From Oleispirillum sp965228165 (GTDB taxonomy: Bacteria; Pseudomonadota; Alphaproteobacteria; Rhodospirillales; Rhodospirillaceae): DNA of 64,000 bases. Both the position numbers and the translations under genes were made by a program. Location: positions 1,798,001-1,862,000 of the forward strand of contig CBDDHB010000003.1 of assembly GCA_965228165.1 (NCBI GenBank). The letters run 5' to 3'. This document shows, piece after piece, positions 57,173-64,000 of this stretch (the first letter of the stretch is position 1; every line of letters starts with the position of its first letter). Below the pieces are notes generated by a model. That model saw nothing but the letters and a program-made list of their open reading frames with translations. It was not told where the DNA came from and ran no database searches.

Positions 57173-57880
57173 ATGACATTTGTCAAAACCGCCGCGACCG
57201 ACGATGCCGGGGCCGCCCTGCTGGCGGCGCATCCCTGGTTTTCCGGCCTTCCCGCCGAGGCTGCGGCGCGGCTGGCGGCGCGCTGCGAACGGATCGGCTT
57301 CGTCGCCGGGCAGACCCTGTTTCACGAGGGCGACCCGGCGCGCCGCTGCCTGTTCCTGGAAAGCGGCGAGGTGGCGGTGTCGCGCCATACCGCCGACGGC
57401 GAGGAGAAGGTCTTCGGCCAGTTCGCGGCGGGGGACTTCGTCGCGGTGGCGGCGGTGTTCATGCCGCGCGGGCTTTTCCCGATGACCGCGCGGGCGCGGG
57501 TCGGCGGGCGCGCCCTGGCGGTGCCGGAAGCCGCGTTGCGCGAGCTTTGCCGCGAACAGCCGGATTTCGCTTTCCGCCTGTTGCGCCATTTCGCCGCCCG
57601 CCTGGAGGAAACGGTGGACCGGGTCGACCGCCTGACCTCGTCCTCGGCGGCGCAGCGGGTGGCCGACGATCTGGTCCGCCTGTGCCGGGAGCAGGGCGAC
57701 CGCCGGGTCAGGCTTCCCTTCAGCCGCGCCCAGTGGGCGGCGACCCTGGGCATCCGTTACGAGATCCTGAGCCGTCTGCTCTCCGCCTGGCGTCGGCGGG
57801 GGGCGATTTCCGGGCGGGGCGACCGCCTGGACATCCTCGATTCCGGCTTCCTCGACCGGGTCCGCGACGGCGGCTCGTGA
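57173..57880 (+). CDS. Crp/Fnr family transcriptional regulator
   Basis: A 235-residue regulator with an N-terminal cNMP-binding-like domain (GQTLFHEGDPARRCLFLESGEV, then GDFVAVAAVF) and a Crp-type HTH near RAQWAATLGIRYEILSRLLSAWRRRG. It lacks the four-cysteine cluster of Fnr, so a different ligand is sensed, as in the Dnr or NnrR branch. Divergent from the cupin-methyltransferase pair, which it likely controls. Confidence 0.88.
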   Translation: MTFVKTAATDDAGAALLAAHPWFSGLPAEAAARLAARCERIGFVAGQTLFHEGDPARRCLFLESGEVAVSRHTADGEEKVFGQFAAGDFVAVAAVFMPRGLFPMTARARVGGRALAVPEAALRELCREQPDFAFRLLRHFAARLEETVDRVDRLTSSSAAQRVADDLVRLCREQGDRRVRLPFSRAQWAATLGIRYEILSRLLSAWRRRGAISGRGDRLDILDSGFLDRVRDGGS

Positions 57881-57950
57881 CGTGGCGCTTTCCCGCGCGC
57901 CCGAGCCAGGGAATCCGTTGCCGGATACGCACGACGTCGATTCACGGGCC

Positions 57951-58685
57951 TTACCTTCGCGTGCCCCAGGTCGCCCGGAGTTGGGCGTCGATGATCGCCC
58001 TGGATTCGTCCAGCGCCCGCGAATTGGGAGCGGACCGGAACGTCTGTCCGGCGGCCGACCATGTGCTCCCGGCGGCATCGTCGAAGCCGTGATGCGCCCC
58101 CTTCAGCAGGTGGAAGGAGACGCCGGTTTCGCGGGAGCAGGCGTCGCGGGTGCCCTTGTGGCTTCCCCAGTCGTCCAGATCGCCGTAGAAGACGTGGACG
58201 GCGGTCGCCGTGCCGAAGGAATTGGCGCAGACACCCTCGTTTCCGGGATAAAATGCGAAGACCATCTCGGGCGGCGGGGTTTCCTTGTCGCGGCTCCAAT
58301 CCGCCTGCATCGCCTGGGTGCCGCCGCGCGAGAAGCCCATCAGGGCGTAGCGCCGGGTATCGAGGCGGGGGTCGTTCCTCGTCATATGCAGCGCCGCGAA
58401 GGCGTCGGCGGAATAGTCCACGTTGGTTCCGGAAAAATTCCCCATGCCGCGCACTCCGGCGTTGTCGACGATCAGCGAGGCGACGCCGCGTTGCTGGAAC
58501 CACTCCGCCCAGGCGAGCGCCCGTTTGTCGCCGCCGCCGGTGCCCTGATAGAACACCACCACCGGCGCGCCGCGTGCGCCCTCGGGGGCGACGACGCGCG
58601 TCTTTTCCGCCAGCTTCTCCGGCGGGACGGTCTGGCAGGCGGCGAGCAGCAGGGCCGTCAGGGCGATCGACAAGGTGCGTTTCAT
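57951..58685 (-). CDS. Dienelactone hydrolase-like lipoprotein
   Basis: A 244-residue alpha/beta hydrolase with a lipoprotein signal (MKRTLSIALTALLLAAC; cysteine 17). The nucleophile elbow is MGFSRGGTQAM, with a VFYGDLDDW acid region and GAHHGFDD carrying the catalytic histidine. Dienelactone hydrolase family; likely exported and membrane-tethered. Substrate unknown. Confidence 0.85.
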   Translation of the reverse strand: MKRTLSIALTALLLAACQTVPPEKLAEKTRVVAPEGARGAPVVVFYQGTGGGDKRALAWAEWFQQRGVASLIVDNAGVRGMGNFSGTNVDYSADAFAALHMTRNDPRLDTRRYALMGFSRGGTQAMQADWSRDKETPPPEMVFAFYPGNEGVCANSFGTATAVHVFYGDLDDWGSHKGTRDACSRETGVSFHLLKGAHHGFDDAAGSTWSAAGQTFRSAPNSRALDESRAIIDAQLRATWGTRR

Positions 58686-58914
58686 GTCTTTTTCTTTCCG
58701 GCGGTTTCTCGGTTGCAGGGACGGTATCGCAGGGTAGGCGCGGTTCGTCCTTGCGTCACTTGGGGGATTCCGCCCATTTCTTCCGCACCCGACAAGGCGG
58801 TTCCTCCCGGCTGTCGCGTCGTGGCGGCGGATGGCGGCGACACGCGGCGCTTTCCCTCTCCGCCCCAAGACCCTACAATGCCGCGGCGGGAATTCGCGGC
58901 AGGGGCGAACGGCA

Positions 58915-59802
58915 ATGGACTTTCGCGCGCTGGAGACGTTTTTGTGGATCGCCCGGCTGGGCGGATTCCGTCTGGCCGCCGACCGGCTGAACACCACCCA
59001 GCCCGCGGTCTCGGCGCGCATCCGTTCCCTCGAGGACGAACTGGGGGTGCGCCTGTTCGAACGCAGCGCCCGCGCCGTGGCCCTGACCGCCAAGGGGCGC
59101 GACCTCGTCCCCTATGCCGAGCGCATCCTGCGCCTGAAGGGGGAAATGGTCAGCCGCGTCGGCGACCCCGCCGTGGTCCAGGGCACCATCGTTCTGGGGG
59201 TGGTGGAAACCATCGCCCATACCTGGCTGCCCCGCCTGATCGAGCGTCTGGCCCAGACCTATCCGGCGCTGTCCCTGGAACTCGATATCGACATCACCGC
59301 CAATCTGCTGCCCCGCCTGACCGCGCGCGACATCGACATCGCCTTTCTGATGGGGCCGGTGGCCAGCCCGGATATCGAGAACCTACCCCTCGGCGCCTAT
59401 CCGCTGCTCTGGCTGGGCAGTCCGCGCCTCGGGTTGCGGGAGCGCACCCTGGGGCTGGACGATCTGCGGCGGGTTCCGATCATCACCTTTCCCCGCAATT
59501 CCCGCCCGCACATGGACCTGGAGGCCCTGTTCCTCGATGGCGAGGAACGGCCCTGCATCCACAACAGTTCTTCCCTCGCCACCATCGTGCGCATGGCGGT
59601 GGACGGCATCGGCATCTGCGCCCTGCCGCGCGAGATCGTCCGCCGCGAACTGGAAAGCGGAACCCTGGAACCTCTGGCGGTGGCGGCGGAACTGCCCGCG
59701 CTGACTTTCACCGCGTCGTTTCCCCATGCGTCGGATACCTCGCTGTCGCGGGCGGTTTCGGATCTGGCGATCAGCATAGCAAATGAGCACAGGGGCGGCT
59801 GA
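58915..59802 (+). CDS. LysR family transcriptional regulator
   Basis: A 295-residue LysR regulator: N-terminal HTH (MDFRALETFLWIARLGGFRLAADRL) and a C-terminal effector-binding domain with LGVVETIAHTWLPRLIERL. ATG 58,915 gives the standard LysR N-terminus. It precedes, on the same strand, a hydro-lyase-like gene and a TRAP transporter, which it probably activates in response to the transported substrate. Confidence 0.9.
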   Translation: MDFRALETFLWIARLGGFRLAADRLNTTQPAVSARIRSLEDELGVRLFERSARAVALTAKGRDLVPYAERILRLKGEMVSRVGDPAVVQGTIVLGVVETIAHTWLPRLIERLAQTYPALSLELDIDITANLLPRLTARDIDIAFLMGPVASPDIENLPLGAYPLLWLGSPRLGLRERTLGLDDLRRVPIITFPRNSRPHMDLEALFLDGEERPCIHNSSSLATIVRMAVDGIGICALPREIVRRELESGTLEPLAVAAELPALTFTASFPHASDTSLSRAVSDLAISIANEHRGG

Positions 59803-59911
59803 GCCCAATCCATAGGCATTCTTGATCGGTCGCCATCAGGATTCGCGTTTGGACGCGATCAGGCGGTTTTGTCACCATACCTTTCCGACGATGACCGAAG
59901 GGAGGCGGACG

Positions 59912-60751
59912 ATGGCGACCGAAGACCTTTCCGAGTTGAGGGCGATGACCGCCGCCGAGGTGCGCGCCCGCATCCGCTCCGGGGAACTGGATGCCCCCAC
60001 GGCGGGCATGGCCGACGGCTTCATGCAGGCCAACCTGGCCATCCTGCCGCGCGAATTCGCCAGCGATTTCCTGGACTTCTGCCTGGCCAACCCGAAGCCC
60101 TGTCCGCTGTTGGGGGTGGGGCGTCCGGGAGAGACCGCGATCGACGGCGTCGCCCGCGATCTCGACATCCGCGCCGACGTTTGCGGCTACAAGGTGTTCC
60201 GCGACGGCGTCTGCGTCGATCGGGTGACCGACGTTTCCGCCCTGTGGCGCGACGATCTCGTCACCTTCGTCCTGGGGTGTTCGTTCTCGTTCGAGCACGC
60301 CCTGCTGCATGCCGGTCTTCCGGTGCGGCATATTGATTGCGGCTGCAACGTGCCGATGTTCAAGACGGCGATCCCCTGCGTGCCGCGCGGGCGTTTTTCC
60401 GGGCCGTTGGTGGCCTCGATGCGTCCGTTCGTCCCCGCCGACGCGATCCGCGCCATCTGCCTGTCGGACCACTATCCCCTGGCGCATGGCGCGCCGGTGC
60501 ATTTCGGCGATCCGGCGGCGATCGGCGTCGCCGACGTGTCCCGCCCCGATTACGGCGACGCGGTGCCGGTGCGGGCGGGGGAGGTTCCGGTGTTCTGGGC
60601 CTGCGGCGTGACGCCCCAGGCGGTGCTGGAGGAGGCCCGGCTTCCCTTCGCGATCACTCACGATCCGGGCCACATGCTGATTACCGACATCCGCAATGCC
60701 GATGTCTTCGACGTCGGGTCGCGGGTGACGGATGCGTCGGTTTTGCAGTGA
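59912..60751 (+). CDS. DUF1445 family putative hydro-lyase (D-glutamate cyclase-like)
   Basis: A 279-residue protein of the DUF1445/YcsI family: GMADGFMQANLAILPREFASDFLDFC, CSFSFEHALL, CGCNVPMFKT and HDPGHMLITDIRN are its conserved blocks. Related proteins include D-glutamate cyclase. ATG 59,912 sits behind GGGAGGCGGACG; an upstream ATG at 59,891 is in frame. The location between a LysR regulator and TRAP genes implies it acts on the imported compound. Confidence 0.86.
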   Translation: MATEDLSELRAMTAAEVRARIRSGELDAPTAGMADGFMQANLAILPREFASDFLDFCLANPKPCPLLGVGRPGETAIDGVARDLDIRADVCGYKVFRDGVCVDRVTDVSALWRDDLVTFVLGCSFSFEHALLHAGLPVRHIDCGCNVPMFKTAIPCVPRGRFSGPLVASMRPFVPADAIRAICLSDHYPLAHGAPVHFGDPAAIGVADVSRPDYGDAVPVRAGEVPVFWACGVTPQAVLEEARLPFAITHDPGHMLITDIRNADVFDVGSRVTDASVLQ

Positions 60752-60774
60752 ACGATAAAAAACAGGAGGCTTTC

Positions 60775-61851
60775 ATGCGTGGTTTGAAGGTAGCGATGGC
60801 GGCGGCCCTGGCCGCCGCGTTCGGGGCCGCCCCGGCGCAGGCCGAAATGAAGGGCGCCACCCTGAGCTATGTCGGCAGCTGGAGCGGCCTGGTGCTGTTC
60901 AAGCAGTTCGAAAAGCCGTTCTGGGGCGAAACCCTGCCCGCCGAGTCCAAGGGCAAGATCAAGGTCGAGGTCACCACCTTCGACCAGATGGGCCTGAAGG
61001 GCGCCGAGGTCTACCGCATCCTGGCGAAGAACGTCTTCGACATCGGCGCCACGGTGGCCGACTACACGGTGGCCGACTACACGGTGGCCGACGCCCCCGA
61101 GGTCGAGGGGCTGGACATTCCGATGCTGGCGCTCGACCCCGCCACCGCGCACAAGGTGGCGATGGCCTATAAGCCGGTGCTCGACGAGGCCTTCGCCAAG
61201 CGCTTCGACGCCAAGGTTCTGGCGGTGGTGCCCTATCCGGCGCAGATGCTGTTCTGCAACAAGGAGATCAAGGGCCTGGCCGATATCAAGGGGCTGAAGG
61301 TGCGGTCCAGCGGCGGTTCGGCGGCGGAGTTCCTGAAGGCGGCGGGCGCCGAGGCGGTGACCATGGCCTTCTCGGAAGTGTCGGGGGCGTTGCAGCGCGG
61401 CGTCATCGACTGCGCGGTGACCGGCTCGCTGTCCGGCTATTCGTCCGGCTAGCACGAGGTGTCGAAGGTCCTCTATCCGATGCCGATGGGCGGCTGGGAC
61501 GACGTGATCACCGCGATCTCGCTGAAGAAGTGGAAAAGCCTCGACGCGGAAACCCAGGCCTTCCTGAAGCGGGAGGTCGAGGAAAAGTTCGAGGCCAAGG
61601 TCTGGGAAGCCGCCAAGGCGGACACCCAGCAGGGCATCGCCTGCCTGACCGGCGTCGGCGAACCCGCCTGCACCCACGGCAAGGCCGGGACGATGAAGCT
61701 GGTGACGGTCACCGATGCCGACGTCGCGACGGCGCGCAAGCTTCTGGCCGAGTCGGTGCTGCCCAGCTGGGCCAGCCGCACCGAGGCGGCCTATGTCGCC
61801 AAGTGGAACGCCACCGTCGGCAAGCTCGTCGGCCTGACCGCGAAGAAGTGA
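60775..61851 (+). pseudogene. dctP: TRAP transporter substrate-binding protein, interrupted by in-frame TAG
   Basis: Periplasmic solute receptor of a TRAP transporter, about 358 residues. A signal peptide (MRGLKVAMAAALAAAFGAAPAQA) is followed by the DctP fold. TAG at 61,450-61,452 interrupts the protein after GYSSG; the same frame goes on HEVSKVLYPMPMGGWDD, where relatives commonly have tryptophan, so one G-to-A change explains it. A 15-base unit encoding TVADY is duplicated at about 61,050-61,080. A GGAGG site precedes the start. Confidence 0.88.
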
Positions 61852-61903
61852 TCCCCTCCGCCGGGACCGGTTCGCGCCGGTCCCGGCCTCCGTTTGATCC
61901 GGG

Positions 61904-62500
61904 ATGTTGCCGATGCTTGCGTCTTTCGATGCCCTGTTGCGCGCGGTCGATCGCGCGTCGCGCTGTCTTGCCTGGCTGGGCGGGGTCCTCCTGCTTGGCA
62001 TGGTGCTGCTGATCGCGGTGGAGATCGTGATGCGCCGCACCGTCGGCACCTCGCCCGGTCTGTCCTATGAGTACTCGGGCTATGTGCTTGGCATTTCGGC
62101 GAGCTGGAGCTTCGCCTATGCCCTGTTCCACAAGGCGCACATCCGCATCGACGCGGCCTACGTGCGGTTCGCGCCGAAGGGGCGGATCGGGCTCGACATG
62201 CTGGCGCTCGCCGCGATGGCGGCCTTCGCGGCGATGACCGCGCGGGCCTCGGTCGGGGTTCTGGCCGAGACCCTGGCCCGCGACACCGTTTCCAATTCGC
62301 CGCTGCACACTCCGATGTGGATTCCGCAAATCCTGTGGGTGGGCGGCTGGCTGTGGTTCGCCTTCGCGGTTCTGCTGTTGCTGGCCCGTTGCGCCGTCGC
62401 TCTGGCGCTGGGCGATCCGGACACGGTGCGGCGTCTGGCCGGAAGTTCGACCCTCGACGAACAGATCGAGGACGAAGCCCCCGACCTGAAGGAGGTCTGA
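61904..62500 (+). CDS. dctQ: TRAP transporter small membrane subunit
   Basis: The 198-residue DctQ-type subunit, four membrane helices, with AVEIVMRRTVGTSPG (typical VEVVxRYV-like position) and a YVLGISASWSFAYALFHKAHIRID segment. It links the receptor to the large permease. ATG 61,904 or 61,913. Four-base gap to dctM. Confidence 0.9.
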   Translation: MLPMLASFDALLRAVDRASRCLAWLGGVLLLGMVLLIAVEIVMRRTVGTSPGLSYEYSGYVLGISASWSFAYALFHKAHIRIDAAYVRFAPKGRIGLDMLALAAMAAFAAMTARASVGVLAETLARDTVSNSPLHTPMWIPQILWVGGWLWFAFAVLLLLARCAVALALGDPDTVRRLAGSSTLDEQIEDEAPDLKEV

Positions 62501-62504
62501 GATC

Positions 62505-63791
62505 ATGATCGGCGTCGCTCTCGTCGTCCTTATCGTCCTGATGGTCCTGTCGATTCCGATCGCGGTGACGCTGCTGGGATTGGCCGTGCTCATGGATGGG
62601 GTCTACGCCCGCTTCCCGCTGCATCGGGCGCTCGGCGAAATCCTTTGGACCGCCTCGGACAGTTTCCTCCTCATCTCCATCCCGCTGTTCATCCCGCTGG
62701 GCGAGATTCTGGTGCGCAGCGGCGTGGCGCGCCGCACCTATGGCGCGCTGGAGGCTTGGCTGTCCTGGCTGCCGGGCGGCCTGCTGCACGCCAATATCGG
62801 CACCGCCACCTTCTTTTCCGCCACCTCCGGCTCCTCGGTCGCCACCGCCGCCACGGTCGGCACCGTGGCGATGCCGCAGGCGCGCGCCCTGGGCTACGAC
62901 GAACGCCTGTTCGCCGGGTCGATCGCGGCGGGCGGCACCCTCGGCATCATGATCCCGCCGTCGATCAACCTGATCGTCTATGGCTTCATGACCGAGACCT
63001 CGATTCCCCGTCTGTTCGTCGCCGGGATCGTTCCGGGGGTGATGCTGGCCCTGATGTTCATTGCCGTCACCGCGATCCTATGCACCCTCAAACCCGCCTG
63101 GGGCGGTCCGGTGTTCAGCCACTCCTGGCCCGAACGGCTGCGCGGTCTGGCCGACTTGACGCCGATGCTGTCGCTGTTCGCGGTGATCATCGGCTCGATC
63201 TATACCGGCTGGGCGACGCCGACCGAGGCGGCGGCGGTGGGGGTGCTCGCCACCCTGGCGATCGCGCGGCTCAACCGCACCCTGTCGTGGGAGATGCTGA
63301 ACGCCGCGATCCTGGGGACGATGCGCACCACCGCGATGATCATGCTGATCATCATTTCCGCCTATTTCCTCAACTTCGTGCTCTCCGCGGTGGGGGCTAC
63401 CCGCGCCCTCAGCACCCTGGTCACCACCAGCGGCCTGAGCCCCCTCGCCACCATGCTGATGATCGTCGCGATGTACGTGGTTCTGGGCTTTTTCATCGAG
63501 ACCCTGTCCCTGATGGTGATTACCGTGCCGGTGGTCGCGCCGGTGGTGGCGGCGATCGGCTACGACCCGATCTGGTTCGGCATCATGCTGATCCTGTTGA
63601 TCGAGATGGCGCTGATCACGCCGCCGGTGGGCCTGAACCTGTATGTGGTGCAGGGGGTGCGCGGGCGCGGTTCGATCAGCGACGTGATCATGGGGGCGAC
63701 CCCCTATGCCCTGACCATGCTGGTGATGGCGGGGTTCCTGATCGCCTTCCCGTGGCTCGCGCTCTATCTGCCCAATGCAATGAACGGATAA
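62505..63791 (+). CDS. dctM: TRAP transporter large permease subunit
   Basis: The 428-residue DctM-type subunit with 12 or so membrane helices. Conserved stretches are GSSVATAATVGTVAMPQA, GGTLGIMIPPSINLIVYGF and TPPVGLNLYVVQGV. Forms the Na+-driven channel with DctQ. Intact, unlike its receptor gene. Confidence 0.94.
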   Translation: MIGVALVVLIVLMVLSIPIAVTLLGLAVLMDGVYARFPLHRALGEILWTASDSFLLISIPLFIPLGEILVRSGVARRTYGALEAWLSWLPGGLLHANIGTATFFSATSGSSVATAATVGTVAMPQARALGYDERLFAGSIAAGGTLGIMIPPSINLIVYGFMTETSIPRLFVAGIVPGVMLALMFIAVTAILCTLKPAWGGPVFSHSWPERLRGLADLTPMLSLFAVIIGSIYTGWATPTEAAAVGVLATLAIARLNRTLSWEMLNAAILGTMRTTAMIMLIIISAYFLNFVLSAVGATRALSTLVTTSGLSPLATMLMIVAMYVVLGFFIETLSLMVITVPVVAPVVAAIGYDPIWFGIMLILLIEMALITPPVGLNLYVVQGVRGRGSISDVIMGATPYALTMLVMAGFLIAFPWLALYLPNAMNG

Positions 63792-63803
63792 GGGAGACTT
63801 CCG

Positions 63804-64000
63804 ATGCTGACCCTGAAAACCCCGGACGGCTTGGACCTCGCCGTCGAGGTTCGCGACCTGATCGTCGCCGGATGGGCGGGGCGCGACCGCGCCGCGGTCG
63901 ATCACCACATCGCCGAACTGGCCGAATTGGGAGTCGCGCCGCCGTCGTCGGTGCCGCTCTATTACCGGGTGTCGGCGGATCGCCTGACCACCGCGCCGCG
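63804..64000 (+). CDS. DUF2848 family protein, N-terminal part
   Basis: Begins MLTLKTPDGLDLAVEV, then IVAGWAGRDRAAVDHHIAELAELGVAPPSSVPLYYRV, a DUF2848 signature; the family resembles fumarylacetoacetate hydrolases. It follows dctM by 12 bases behind GGGAG and runs off the right edge after about 65 residues. Probably the catabolic partner of the transporter. Confidence 0.8.
   Translation, partial: MLTLKTPDGLDLAVEVRDLIVAGWAGRDRAAVDHHIAELAELGVAPPSSVPLYYRVSADRLTTAP

Noticed and set aside
48386..61452. UAG reassigned to tryptophan or another amino acid
   Set aside because: TAG serves as a normal stop at the family-expected end of tlpA, guaB, rlmE and recX, and no suppressor tRNA is visible.

Overview
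The window is high-GC DNA (about two-thirds G+C or more by eye) from an alphaproteobacterium, most likely a Rhodospirillales-type organism. That placement is an inference. It rests on the neighbourhoods ftsE-ftsX-DUF218-plsC beside an MJ0042/DUF3426 zinc-ribbon protein, lysA-lptM-argH facing a TlpA-like thioredoxin, argD-argF-hslO, and a DUF4169 gene after guaA, together with an adenosylcobalamin-dependent ribonucleotide reductase and a PduO-type adenosyltransferase. I saw no tRNA, rRNA, CRISPR array, phage gene or complete transposase.

Layout. 1-9.5 kb: the 5' part of nrdJ, then cell division and phospholipid genes (ftsE, ftsX, DUF218, plsC), the zinc-ribbon protein, lysA/lptM/argH and tlpA. 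9.5-13 kb: a lower-GC insert with one large SF1 (Upf1-like) helicase broken by a frameshift. 13-23 kb: PAP2 phosphatase plus GT39 transferase, etfAB, pduO, lptG plus a second GT39 protein, cupin, recX and carbonic anhydrase. 23-33 kb: an ABC-2 permease, argD-argF-hslO behind a hairpin-rich leader, two lipoproteins, trkH, and an iron-dependent alcohol dehydrogenase overlapping a PAS-GGDEF-EAL gene. 33-43 kb: a glycosyltransferase/TPR protein, hemerythrin, rlmE, guaB, rsmB, guaA, DUF4169, and thiE-thiM under a TPP riboswitch.

43.4-45.9 kb is an accessory patch of different composition. It holds a DUF5343 gene overlapping a TIGR02391 (Ymh/HEPN-like) gene, a fragment of a second DUF4169 gene, a 61-residue YjzC-like gene and several terminators and palindromes. 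Imperfect inverted copies of a GGTGTCCCCAGAATTCCCC repeat flank most of it. This is the best candidate here for an undescribed system. 46-64 kb carries rsgA, katG, an NCS2 permease, an EamA transporter, purT, a MarR-controlled methyltransferase operon with a palindromic operator, a periplasmic nucleosidase, a divergent Crp/cupin/methyltransferase locus, a lipoprotein hydrolase, and a LysR - DUF1445 - TRAP transporter - DUF2848 uptake cluster that runs off the end.

About twelve genes are interrupted although both halves still match their families: the helicase, hslO, the GGDEF/EAL gene, the GT-TPR gene, rsmB, DUF5343, TIGR02391, katG, the NCS2 permease, purT, a methyltransferase and dctP. Most breaks are one-base length changes in G/C or A/T runs, which points first to sequencing or assembly error. 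However, the genes expected to be essential (ftsE, ftsX, lysA, argF, guaA, guaB) are all intact, so real decay or homopolymer slippage cannot be excluded from sequence alone.
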